A stretch of DNA of 23,388 bases, from NCBI GenBank assembly GCA_964651475.1, contig CAZYXV010000050.1:1-23388 (forward strand), written 5' to 3'. Each line of letters begins with the position of its first letter. Position 1 is the stretch's first letter. The translations under genes and the position numbers were made by a program. The stretch is from JBGSMF01 sp964651475. Lineage in GTDB: Bacteria > Chloroflexota > Anaerolineae > Fen-1058. Shown here in pieces: positions 17,101-23,388 of this stretch. Below the pieces are notes generated by a model. It searched no databases. It was not told the origin of the DNA and saw only the letters and a program-made list of their open reading frames with translations.

Positions 17101-19923
17101 CGCACTTTCGCCACCGAGGATCGGAATTACGACTTGTATCTGAAAGCCAATGGCGTGTGGATGGGACAGATAATTCCCAATACCGGACAACTAGTTTTTG
17201 AAATTTATGGCAACGATCCAGACGGCGAATTTACGGCGTTTGTCCAACTGATCACAAATCACGGCGAGGTCGTCGCGCAGACCACGCTCGGTGCTACGTT
17301 TACGTGGCAGCCCGTTCTGAACATCGCGCCGGGCGCGCATTACTACTACGTCAAAGTAACCCAGGCCGACGGTGAGCGCATCGTCAGCTCGCCGGTGTGG
17401 ACGGAAGGCGCGCAAGACGTCAGCATCACCGACCTGACGCTTCAGCCCACCATCCCCACCATTTACAATCCGAGTCTCTTTATGGCGCGCGTCACCAACC
17501 GCGGCCAGACCACGCAGACTGTCACCGTCACCCTCCGCGCCAATGCCACCGTCATTGACGTCATCCCGGTGACGGTGGGTGTGTGCAGTGAGGGGCCGTG
17601 CAGCGACGGCTATGCCAACGTTACCTGGCAGCCTGCCGTTACCGGCCCGGTGACCGTCACCGCCAGCCTGAGCGGCGCGCCGGTCGGCGACAATCCCGAC
17701 GATAACAGCCGTGAACTGCACGTGGTCGTCACCGACGAAAAGATACCGCTCGTGCTGATTGACAATGGCCACGGCAATATCGGCTCCGCGCCGCGTGACG
17801 CGCGGCTGTTTGTGGCTGACCTGACCGATCACGGTTACAACGTCTTGTTTAACCTGGACGACATTGCCGCTTCTGATTTGAACACAGAAACGGTCAAACT
17901 CCTCATCATCAATGCCTACGGCCCCGACCAACTCACCGCCGATGAAATCAACGCGATAGCTGATTTCGTGGCGGCGGGCGGCAGCCTGTGGCTCAATGGC
18001 ATGTCCGATTACGCCGGCAAAGTGGTGTGGGCCAACACGGTGGCAGACCGTTTGAACGACCTGGTGGCCTCTATCGAAACCAGGGTGGGCGCTGATGTTC
18101 CTATCCGCATGAATGACGACGAGGTGCTGGACGGCAACAATAACAATGGGTATCCGTGGGGTGTCTTGTGGCATATCTACCCCGTCAGCGAAACAACCGG
18201 CATGGGGGTGAACGTAATCAAGATTCAATCGTGGTCCATCTGTTCGCTAATGGATAATACCGGCGATGCGTTGACGGCCAGCGACCTGGGCAGCGATGGC
18301 TTTATCGTCGCGCTGGGCGACCTGGACGAGGGCTACACCCCCGATTACTATCACAATCCTTATCACACGGCCAATACAGACGCAGATGAGGAGAACGATG
18401 CCTACGTGTACAACCCGACGTGGGTTTATCCTGCTTCTGCTCCACCTAATCCGATTCCCTTGCCTGGCGCGGCCGGCTATGATATCCCCGGCGCGCCCGG
18501 ACGAATTTTCTTTTACGGCGATTCCAATGATCCGTTCAACGTCTTTGCCTACACAGCCGGCGACGGCAAGCAGAACGAGTTGTTCAACCTGCAAGTCGTC
18601 ATGTGGCTGCTGGGCGAGCCGCTGCACAAGAGCACGGTGGCCCAGGCGCGCGCCGACGCCGAGTTGAACAACACGCCCGATAATCTCGACAAGCTGGTAT
18701 GGGTGGAAGGCGAAATCACTTCAGGCTATGGCGAGTTCTTTAACGTGTTGTACGTGCAGGACGATACCGGCGGCGTCACGGTTCACGCGCCGGCCGGCGA
18801 CATTGAGGCGGCGCAGTACGCGCGCGGCGCTTACGTGCGAGCTATCGGCACTGTGGGCATCTACAATGGCGATACGGAAATCGAGTTCTTTGAAGCCGAA
18901 CAGGTGCAGATCATCACGCCAACAAGCGGCGTCGAGCCTGCGCCCATTCCGATGAGCACGCACGACGCTGCGCTGGAAAGCAACGAAGGCTGGCTGGTCG
19001 AGGTCACGGGCACCGTCACCAGCAAGATCGGCGACGAAGCCATCATCGTGGACGACGGCAGCGGCCCCATTCGCGCTTTTCTGGACGGCTACAATGGCGA
19101 TTTTTCGGACGTGGACGTAGAGCGCATCGTGAGTGTGAGGGGCCTGGTGTCTGAAGACGGCGAGGGCCGCCGCATCCGCGTGCGCAATCACAACATGCAC
19201 CCGCAGCTTGCCGACGATGTGACTTTGCTGGAATACGCGCCGCCCACGGTCGTCTCGGTCAGCCCGGCCGATGGCGCGACGGGCGTGGTGGTGACAGCGA
19301 CGATCCAGGCTACGTTCAGCTCTACAATGACAAATGTGAGCGCCAGCACGTTCTTGCTGCGGGGGCCGGCGGGGCAGGTAGCTGGCATGGTTACTTATAA
19401 CGCCGCTGCCAGGACTGCCACCCTGACGCCATCCGCGCCCCTGGCTTACGAGACCCGCTACACGGCTACGCTGCTGGCCGACCTGGCGAGCAGCTATGGC
19501 GTGACCCTGACGTCAGATTATGTCTGGTCGTTTACGACCCGGGTAGCCAAGATCCTTCCCACGCTCGTCTCGGTCAGCCCTGCTGACGGCGCGACAGGGG
19601 TGGTGGTGACAGCGACGGTCCAGGCCACGTTCAACTCGACCATGACGAATATCAGCGCCAGCACGTTCTTGCTGCAAGGGCCTGCAGGTCAGGTGGCCGG
19701 CGCGGTGGCTTACGACGCTGGGACCAAGACGGCAACCCTGGCGCCATCCGCGCCCCTGGCTTACGAGACCCGCTACACGGCTACGCTGCTGGCTAACCTG
19801 GCAAACCACGAAGGCATGACACTGGTCCTGGATTATGTCTGGTCGTTTACCACGCGCGACGCGCCGCCGCAGCCGCCAACGTCGTACACGGTTTACCTGC
19901 CTTTGGTGATGCGCAACTATTAA
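14188..19923 (+). CDS. Giant secreted protein with lamin-tail, OB-fold, SbsA Ig-like and PHP metallohydrolase (CehA/McbA-type) domains
   Basis: A 1,911-residue protein; the start at ATG 14188 follows AAGGG by four bases. A signal peptide (1 to about 33) precedes a lamin-tail domain (about 34-200), DUF11 (209-295), OB-fold domains (about 319-525) and two SbsA-type Ig domains (530-742). A PHP domain follows (about 747-990), with GDIHNHTSYSDG (His752, His754), ITDH (Asp783, His784), FEY..GH (Glu816, His824), NHPGW (His882) and ADTH (Asp938, His940), a full-looking metal site. Then come a CARDB-like domain (1078-1180), a glutamine-amidotransferase-like fold (about 1185-1475, FVAAGGSLWLNG), OB-like domains (1483-1680), two near-identical Ig domains and the end VYLPLVMRNY. 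An extracellular metal-dependent phosphoesterase or nuclease is plausible; the substrate is unknown. It follows the other giant gene with repeat A between them. Confidence 0.87.
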   Translation: MSLRQLFIVSAAAVALALLLAAGVSPSSGQAAPLVSTTLLVSQVQTGSGSDADVEFIEIYNASGSDINLNGYKVVYRSASGFSDLSVYTFAASDVIPAHGHFLLVHQGKSVGAAPDATFTTSIGRAGGGLAIRDAGDAIVDSLGWGSATNIFVEGSPAMAAPNDQSMERKPGGSLGNGTDTDNNLADFQVLVTPDPRNTASPAAPPLGGLMISKAAPASVEVGQAFAYTLTVGNYTGGAVHTLVITDALPLSATIASISNSGVDVGQNVVSWTVASLADNASITRTVIVTAPGAPATLSNADYAAWASDWPTKAVGIPVNTSVVLPGQVVPIGTARGMMAQIVTVSGRAIMYTGGFYAGGGNTKFYVQDSTGGIAVQCFGSGGTLPVVTLGDLVTVTGQIGAYNNEVQIVPADNVADVEVVNGAPSDVPAPLIKAISQVDDDPDAVGWLVNIQGTATRVATYTYSYEVDLSDGQGHMVLVYLDANTGATVAGVKVGTSYVITGIVELYRTEYEVKPRLQADIARYVDKIPPTLVSTVPANDASGASLYRPLEAVFSEPISPTTISTATFTLQGPAGAVDGAASYDEPARKAVFAPLAPLAPLARYTATLTTGITDLAGNALQADYVWSFDTGEADTTPPFITAHYPLANATGVLPSANIVVTFSEDVNPATLPGNVYLAGPYGAIPAAWTYDSVSAVLTLNPLSNLLPTTRYTATVEADVADWAGLTLGADTVWSFETSAELPMQAYHGDIHNHTSYSDGSGTPTLALATGKAAGFDFMAITDHSYAVDDGEWSDTLSAVNAATQDGVFVALRGFEYTQGAEGHLNVYNTVRHACRADTGFAYCDYTPNLERGVTVDGFYHWLSVTGTHALDSAGTVMQFNHPGWINFNDWTFHPEVSDTARLEEVGNGSGSSYAFSEDEYIRSLDYGWKVGATNNADTHSFAWGTNTPHRTGVWMPDLTRSDLMEALRERRTFATEDRNYDLYLKANGVWMGQIIPNTGQLVFEIYGNDPDGEFTAFVQLITNHGEVVAQTTLGATFTWQPVLNIAPGAHYYYVKVTQADGERIVSSPVWTEGAQDVSITDLTLQPTIPTIYNPSLFMARVTNRGQTTQTVTVTLRANATVIDVIPVTVGVCSEGPCSDGYANVTWQPAVTGPVTVTASLSGAPVGDNPDDNSRELHVVVTDEKIPLVLIDNGHGNIGSAPRDARLFVADLTDHGYNVLFNLDDIAASDLNTETVKLLIINAYGPDQLTADEINAIADFVAAGGSLWLNGMSDYAGKVVWANTVADRLNDLVASIETRVGADVPIRMNDDEVLDGNNNNGYPWGVLWHIYPVSETTGMGVNVIKIQSWSICSLMDNTGDALTASDLGSDGFIVALGDLDEGYTPDYYHNPYHTANTDADEENDAYVYNPTWVYPASAPPNPIPLPGAAGYDIPGAPGRIFFYGDSNDPFNVFAYTAGDGKQNELFNLQVVMWLLGEPLHKSTVAQARADAELNNTPDNLDKLVWVEGEITSGYGEFFNVLYVQDDTGGVTVHAPAGDIEAAQYARGAYVRAIGTVGIYNGDTEIEFFEAEQVQIITPTSGVEPAPIPMSTHDAALESNEGWLVEVTGTVTSKIGDEAIIVDDGSGPIRAFLDGYNGDFSDVDVERIVSVRGLVSEDGEGRRIRVRNHNMHPQLADDVTLLEYAPPTVVSVSPADGATGVVVTATIQATFSSTMTNVSASTFLLRGPAGQVAGMVTYNAAARTATLTPSAPLAYETRYTATLLADLASSYGVTLTSDYVWSFTTRVAKILPTLVSVSPADGATGVVVTATVQATFNSTMTNISASTFLLQGPAGQVAGAVAYDAGTKTATLAPSAPLAYETRYTATLLANLANHEGMTLVLDYVWSFTTRDAPPQPPTSYTVYLPLVMRNY
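19244..19870 (+). repeat. Tandem duplication encoding the last two SbsA-type Ig-like domains
   Basis: Two copies with a 315-base (105-codon) period: CGTCTCGGTC at 19251 and again at 19566. Identical blocks include those encoding GATGVVVTAT, SASTFLL and SAPLAYETRYTATLLA. It parallels the duplication at 12278-12900 in the neighbouring gene but is a separate event, since copies within each gene are closer to one another than to the other gene. Confidence 0.8.
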
Positions 19924-19969
19924 CCATTAAGCAATAACCATAGCGCGGCACAACCTGGTTTTTGATCTG

Positions 19970-20012
19970 CGAATCTGCGCGAATAACATGGAAAGCCATT
20001 GGCGCAGATTCG
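19970..20012. repeat. Inverted repeat after the PHP-domain gene
   Basis: CGAATCTGCGC (19970-19980) and GCGCAGATTCG (20002-20012) pair around a 21-base loop. It precedes the terminator hairpin and may be a dispersed palindromic repeat or an mRNA 3'-end stabiliser. Confidence 0.55.
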
Positions 20013-20026
20013 TGTGCAATTCGTGG

Positions 20027-20064
20027 AAAGAGCCGGGCCTTTTTGAAGGGTCCGGCTCTTTTTA
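20027..20064 (+). terminator. Rho-independent terminator
   Basis: AAAGAGCCGGGCC (20027-20039) pairs with GGTCCGGCTCTTT (20049-20061), a 13-base stem with one G-T pair and a 9-base loop, followed by TTTTATTT. It closes the transcript of the giant PHP-domain gene. Confidence 0.85.
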
Positions 20065-20069
20065 TTTGC

Positions 20070-20099
20070 TTGGCTTTCCTTACCCTCTTATGTTATAAT
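20070..20099 (+). promoter_or_regulatory. Promoter for the phosphatase-superfamily gene
   Basis: A perfect -10, TATAAT, at 20094-20099 has a -35-like TTGGCT at 20070-20075 with an 18-base spacer. It lies just after the terminator and 39 bases before the GTG start at 20138, so a new transcription unit begins here. Confidence 0.7.
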
Positions 20100-20137
20100 C
20101 GGCTAGTCTGCTCGATCTCATTTGAATAGAAGGACAA

Positions 20138-21814
20138 GTGACAAAATTGAAACACAAGTTATTAATCATTGGCCTGGATGGCGCGACGTGGACGCTGCTG
20201 GGGCCGTGGATAGAGAAGGGCCAGTTGCCGAACCTGGCGCGGCTGGTGCGCCAGGGCGCCTGGGGCAATTTGCGAACGACGATCCCGCCCGTGTCGGCTT
20301 CGGCGTGGGTGAGCTTTGCCACCGGCTGCAATCCCGGCCAGCACGGGGCGTTTGATTTTGTCTTTCCCAAGCCCGGCAGTTACGATATCGGCGTCGTCAA
20401 TGTGATGGTGCGCGCCGCTCCGCCTTTCTGGAAGGTGATCGAACAGGCCGGGGGACAAGTGGGCCTGGCCAGCGTGCCGATTACTTTTCCGCCGCAGCCG
20501 GTGAGCGGCTGGACGGTGTGCGGCTTTTTGGTGCCGAACGAGCGAGTCACGTATACACATCCATCCGAACTCAAGCGTGAAATCAAGCAGGCCGGCCTGG
20601 CCTGGCCGCTGCACGAATTTGAGGGCAATCGCAGCCGAGACCCGCGGCGCTTTTTGCAAGACATGCGCGCCTTTGACGAAGAGCGCACCGAGGTGGTGAC
20701 CTGGCTGATGCGCACCCGCCCATGGAATATGGTGGCGTTCGTTCTCAAGACGACCGATACTGTCCAGCACGAAGTGTGGCACTTGGTAGATTCCTCGCAC
20801 CCGCGCCACGACCCGGCGCAGGCGGCGCAAGTGCAAGCTGACATCCTGGCGTACTACCAGGCCATAGATGCCTGCGTGGGGCGCCTGGTCGAAGCGGCTG
20901 GCCCGGATGCCGGCGTCGTTGTGATGAGCGATCACGGCGCGGGGCCGTTCGAGAAATTTTTTCACACCAATAACTGGCTGGCCAAACACGGCTATCTCAA
21001 ATTCAAGCGCTCGCCGCTCAGCCTGCTCAAGCGCGCCGCTTTCGCAGCGGGATTTACACCCATCACGGCGCTCAAAATCGTCAACCTGCTGCGCTTGGGC
21101 CGGCTGCGCAAAAACGTCAAGCGCGGGCGCGGGCGTGGCTGGATGGGGCAACTGTTTCTCAGCCTGCGCGATGTGGATTGGCGCCGCACGCGCGCCTTTT
21201 CCATTGGCAATTTTGGGCAGATTTACATCAACGTCGAGGGACAGCGCCCGTACGGTGTGGTGAAGGCGGGCAGCGAGTACGAGGCCTTGCGCGATGAGAT
21301 CATTCGCGCGGCGCTGGCCTTGCGCGACCCCGCTACCGGCGATCAGGTCATTGCCACCGCCTACAAGCGCGAAGAGCTGTATCACGGCGCGCGGCTGGAA
21401 CAGGCCCCCGACATTATCTTGCACACCGACCGCGCCAAGTACGTTTCGTTTGGTCACGCCGATTTTGGCTCGAACAAGCTCATCGAGCTGAGCCTGGGCC
21501 AGACGGGTCACCACATGATGGATGGCATTGTCATCTTGCGCGGCGAGGGAGTGCGGCCCGGCGCGCACATCGAGGGCGCGCGCATCATGGATATTGCGCC
21601 CACGGCGTTATACATGATGGGCCTGCCTGCGCCGGCCGGGATAGATGGCCTGGTGCTGGAAAGCGCGTTTGATCATGTGGACAAGCAGCCGGTGGAAGGC
21701 GGGGAGCAAGCGTGGCAGGATCGCTCGCCGCTGCCCGTGGAAGAAGCTGCGTATTCAGAGGAAGACGAAGCCGAGGTGATGGAGCGCCTGCGCGACCTGG
21801 GCTACGTGGCCTAG
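20138..21814 (+). CDS. Alkaline phosphatase superfamily protein (type I phosphodiesterase/nucleotide pyrophosphatase-like)
   Basis: A 558-residue metal-dependent hydrolase or phosphotransferase-like enzyme. GTG 20138 is chosen as start, with AGAAGGA just before it. The family order of metal ligands is visible: IIGLDGATW (Asp14), PPVSASAW (nucleophile position, Ser53), TTDTVQHEVWH near 205-216, MSDHGAGP (Asp265, His266) and TGHHMMDG (His458/459). FATGCNPGQHGAFDF is typical of this subgroup. There is no signal peptide or membrane helix. The C-terminal 60 residues are acidic (EEAAYSEEDEAEVMERL). It begins a transcript after a terminator and is followed by a family 2 glycosyltransferase, which suggests work on phosphorylated glycans, lipid-linked sugars or nucleotides. 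The substrate cannot be told from sequence. Confidence 0.88.
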   Translation: MTKLKHKLLIIGLDGATWTLLGPWIEKGQLPNLARLVRQGAWGNLRTTIPPVSASAWVSFATGCNPGQHGAFDFVFPKPGSYDIGVVNVMVRAAPPFWKVIEQAGGQVGLASVPITFPPQPVSGWTVCGFLVPNERVTYTHPSELKREIKQAGLAWPLHEFEGNRSRDPRRFLQDMRAFDEERTEVVTWLMRTRPWNMVAFVLKTTDTVQHEVWHLVDSSHPRHDPAQAAQVQADILAYYQAIDACVGRLVEAAGPDAGVVVMSDHGAGPFEKFFHTNNWLAKHGYLKFKRSPLSLLKRAAFAAGFTPITALKIVNLLRLGRLRKNVKRGRGRGWMGQLFLSLRDVDWRRTRAFSIGNFGQIYINVEGQRPYGVVKAGSEYEALRDEIIRAALALRDPATGDQVIATAYKREELYHGARLEQAPDIILHTDRAKYVSFGHADFGSNKLIELSLGQTGHHMMDGIVILRGEGVRPGAHIEGARIMDIAPTALYMMGLPAPAGIDGLVLESAFDHVDKQPVEGGEQAWQDRSPLPVEEAAYSEEDEAEVMERLRDLGYVA

Positions 21815-21820
21815 TATAGT

Positions 21821-21862
21821 GCATATCGTGTATTGCGTATTAGACGATACGAAATACAGGCG
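21821..21862. repeat. Intergenic heptanucleotide tandem repeat
   Basis: Six 7-base units in phase: GCATATC, GTGTATT, GCGTATT, AGACGAT, ACGAAAT, ACAGGCG. The first three and next two are alike within their group and resemble units in the array at 2522-2668 and 3098-3125. It starts 6 bases after the stop codon of the phosphatase-superfamily gene. Confidence 0.55.
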
Positions 21863-21892
21863 ATGATCATCGTTTGGGCCAGCACCGGAAAT

Positions 21893-21963
21893 CTCACCGC
21901 AGAGACACAGAGAACGCAGAGTCATTTTGCGAAAATCTCGGCGTCCTCTGCGCCTCTGCGGTA
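21893..21963. repeat. CCGCAGAG-type dispersed palindrome
   Basis: ACCGCAGAG (21896-21904) pairs with CTCTGCGGT (21954-21962); between them are GAACGCAGAG (21912-21921) and CCTCTGCGCC, giving nested purine-rich and pyrimidine-rich arms with a TCATTTTGCG centre. Repeats of this CCGCAGAGRCGCAGAG form are common intergenic elements in several bacterial phyla. It sits between the phosphatase-superfamily and GT2 genes. Confidence 0.65.
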
Positions 21964-21990
21964 AAAAATGGCCGAAATGATGATCAAGGC

Positions 21991-22018
21991 CGAAATACAC
22001 AACACGAAATACAAAACC
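21991..22018. repeat. Heptanucleotide repeat abutting the GT2 start codon
   Basis: Four 7-base units, CGAAATA, CACAACA, CGAAATA, CAAAACC, end exactly at the base before ATG 22019. They take the place where a Shine-Dalgarno sequence would be; none is visible there. If translation instead began at ATG 21968 the repeat would encode the extra N-terminal residues EIHNTKYKT. Confidence 0.6.
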
Positions 22019-22975
22019 ATGTTAGTTGATCTTTCAATTGTCATTCCAGTTTATAACGAGGCCGAATCGCTGCCCGGCCTGTACGCCGAGTTGATCCGAG
22101 TGCTATCTGATCTGGAACGCCCTTACGAAATCATTGCCGTAGACGATGGCAGCAGCGACGACAGTTGGGCCGTGCTCAAGCGCCTGACCGCCAACGACTC
22201 GCACGTAAAGGCGATTCGTTTCCGGCGCAACTTTGGGCAGACAGCGGCGTTTGCGGCGGGATTTGACGCGGCGCAAGGCGAGATTGTCATCACCATAGAC
22301 GCCGATGGGCAAAACGACCCGGCCGACATCCCGCGCTTGCTGGACAAGATGGCCGAAGGGTACGACATCGTATCCGGCTGGCGACAGGATCGCAAAGAGC
22401 CGTTCTTCCTGCGGCGCATGCCGTCGGTGGTTGCCAATTGGCTGATCAGCCAGACGACCGATGTGCGCCTGCACGATTACGGCTGCTCGCTCAAGGCATA
22501 TCACCGTGACGTGGCCAAGAACATTCGCCTGTATGGGGAGCTGCATCGTTTTATCCCGGCGCTGGCTTCGTGGATGGGCGTGTGTATAGCCGAGGTGCCG
22601 GTGTGCGACCGCAAGCGCCTGTACGGCAAAAGCAAGGTAGGCATCGGGCGGACCACGCGCGTGTTTTTTGATTTGCTCACGGTGGCGTTCCTGCTCAGCT
22701 ATAGCGCGCGCCCCATGCAATTGTTCGGATTGTTGGGACTGCTGTCGTTTGGGGTAGGGACGTTGGTGGGGTTGTATCTCACTGTGCTCAAGGTGTTTTA
22801 TAGCGTCAGCCTGTCGAATCGTCCCATGCTGTGGCTGGCCGTGCTGCTCATCGTCATTGGCGTGCAGTTCATCTCGCTGGGTCTCATCGCTGAGATGATG
22901 ACGCGCACCTACCACGAGACGCAGGACAAGCCAATTTACGCAATTCGAGAAAAAGTAGAATACAGGAACGGCTGA
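22019..22975 (+). CDS. Family 2 glycosyltransferase, polyprenyl-phosphate sugar synthase type (DPM1/GtrB/ArnC-like)
   Basis: A 318-residue membrane-anchored GT-A enzyme expected to move a sugar from a nucleotide donor to a polyprenyl phosphate on the cytoplasmic face. It has LSIVIPVYNE at the N-terminus, VDDGSSDDS (Asp42-Asp43) and TIDADGQNDP (Asp94, Asp96, metal-binding DxD), HRFIPALA and YGKSKVGIGR, then two C-terminal membrane helices (about 230-265 and 272-298), the typical layout of this subgroup. ATG 22019 is chosen because the conserved domain starts right there; ATG 21968 would add 17 residues, largely from a repeat. It would supply a lipid-linked sugar to a GT-C enzyme such as the one at 1723-3729, although the two genes are 18 kb apart. 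It follows the phosphatase-superfamily gene by 204 bases of repeats. Confidence 0.9.
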   Translation: MLVDLSIVIPVYNEAESLPGLYAELIRVLSDLERPYEIIAVDDGSSDDSWAVLKRLTANDSHVKAIRFRRNFGQTAAFAAGFDAAQGEIVITIDADGQNDPADIPRLLDKMAEGYDIVSGWRQDRKEPFFLRRMPSVVANWLISQTTDVRLHDYGCSLKAYHRDVAKNIRLYGELHRFIPALASWMGVCIAEVPVCDRKRLYGKSKVGIGRTTRVFFDLLTVAFLLSYSARPMQLFGLLGLLSFGVGTLVGLYLTVLKVFYSVSLSNRPMLWLAVLLIVIGVQFISLGLIAEMMTRTYHETQDKPIYAIREKVEYRNG

Positions 22976-22997
22976 CAAATCCCATCCATTCCAACGT

Positions 22998-23099
22998 TAT
23001 GGCGTAGGAATGTCTTTCCGGTCTAGCCGCCAAGCAGGCGCGCGCAACTATCGCGCCCGGAGGGCGCTCCTACGAGAATTGCGGGATAATTTATTTTTG
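22998..23099. repeat. Composite palindromic repeat A, copy 3 (MITE/REP-like)
   Basis: The right part, TATCGCGCCCGGAGGGCGCT (23050-23069) with CCTAC after it, and the flank GGGATAATTTATTTTTGC match copies 1 and 2. The left arm is eroded (GTAGGAATG instead of GTAGGAGCG). The centre has GTCTAGCCGCCAAGCAGG as in copy 2. It begins 22 bases after the GT2 stop codon. Confidence 0.7.
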
Positions 23100-23131
23100 C
23101 GCCTACAAAGAACTGCAAGGGTTGAGTCGGC

Positions 23132-23238
23132 TAAAAATTTGGCAGTATCGCAAATCTTGGGTAATTTGCTGGTTCGCCCGCAGTTTAACTGCGGGCAGAA
23201 CAAATTTACACACAACTTGGAATACTGCCAAAAATTTG
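23132..23238. repeat. Long nested imperfect palindrome C
   Basis: The outer arms are TTTGGCAGTAT (about 23138-23148) and ATACTGCCAAA (23222-23232). The centre is a near-perfect palindrome, GCCCGCAGTTTAACTGCGGGC (23176-23196 split here as GCCCGCAGTT and AACTGCGGGC). Bases between the arms also pair in part (CAAATC.TTGG against CCAAG.TTG). The whole could fold into one long hairpin. No gene is seen in 22976-23388; it holds only repeats A, C and B. Confidence 0.65.
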
Positions 23239-23248
23239 CTCTAGCAGG

Positions 23249-23329
23249 CTGTCGGAGAACCCCGCTCAGGCTGCCGTCCTCGGTGGCCTGCACGCGCCGG
23301 GGACGGCATGTGGAGCGCCTCTCCGATAG
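23249..23329. repeat. Palindromic repeat B, copy 2 (inverted relative to copy 1)
   Basis: CTGTCGGAGA (23249-23258) and TCTCCGATAG (23320-23329) are the arms, with one mismatch. ACCCCGCTCAGGC and GAGCGCCTCTCCGA match the reverse complement of copy 1 at 5404-5461. Relative to copy 1 there is an additional internal segment of about 23 bases that carries its own GCCGTCC/GGACGGC inverted pair. Confidence 0.75.
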
Positions 23330-23339
23330 ACTCCTAGCA

Positions 23340-23382
23340 GCTTGTCGGAGAGGAAACTTTGTTAGCTTTCTTCCGACAAAGC
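23340..23382. repeat. Palindromic repeat B-like hairpin at the window end
   Basis: GCTTGTCGGA (23340-23349) is inverted as TTCCGACAAAGC (23371-23382), with AGGAAA and TTTCTT continuing the pairing inward. It shares the TGTCGGAG core with the preceding B copy, 11 bases away, and may continue beyond the window. Confidence 0.55.
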
Positions 23383-23388
23383 TACACG

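Noticed and set aside
20162..21568. 468-codon open frame on the minus strand across the phosphatase-superfamily gene
   Set aside because: It is a shadow of a gene whose metal-ligand motifs are all visible on the plus strand; no ribosome binding site or domain was seen in the antisense frame.
22103..22978. 291-codon open frame on the minus strand opposite the GT2 gene
   Set aside because: The plus strand carries the complete GT2 motif set; the antisense translation has no recognisable pattern.

Overview
The window looks like a piece of a chromosome from a Chloroflexota bacterium, probably of the Anaerolineae side. This is inferred from several features together: very long secreted proteins built from DUF11, lamin-tail, OB-fold and SbsA-type Ig-like modules, two of which end in YLPVLMRNG / YLPLVMRNY; a GT-C membrane protein with a C-terminal beta domain; a dense load of short palindromic and heptanucleotide repeats; and moderately high GC. 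No taxonomic search was possible.

Layout: 1-861 is the end of an rRNA operon (3' part of 23S, a short spacer with a hairpin, 5S). A SpoU/TrmH-type RNA methyltransferase (888-1715) starts 27 bases after the 5S and meets a minus-strand GT-C-like membrane protein (1723-3729) tail to tail. A divergent promoter region (3736-3849) leads to two paralogous CreD-like membrane proteins. The first (3850-5286) is intact. The second (5511-7043) is interrupted by one in-frame TGA and also carries an in-frame palindrome insertion. Then come a 21/42-bp tandem array (7091-7285), a small all-helical protein (7333-8007), two giant secreted multidomain proteins (8203-13980 and 14188-19923, the second with a PHP metallohydrolase domain), a terminator and promoter, an alkaline-phosphatase-superfamily enzyme (20138-21814), a polyprenyl-phosphate-type family 2 glycosyltransferase (22019-22975), and a terminal nest of palindromes.

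Functionally, the GT-C protein, the GT2 enzyme and the phosphatase-superfamily enzyme fit a cell-surface glycan theme (lipid-linked sugar donor, membrane transferase, phospho-substituent hydrolase or transferase), and the two giant proteins are plausible surface or secreted products. This link is inference from family and neighbourhood only.

The most unusual material is repetitive DNA that has entered genes. A 147-bp heptanucleotide array sits in frame in the GT-C gene and encodes part of a membrane helix. A palindrome sits in frame in the second CreD-like gene. A 21-bp-period array encodes a seven-residue repeat in the same frame as the downstream gene. A composite palindrome, present three times, lies just after stop codons.
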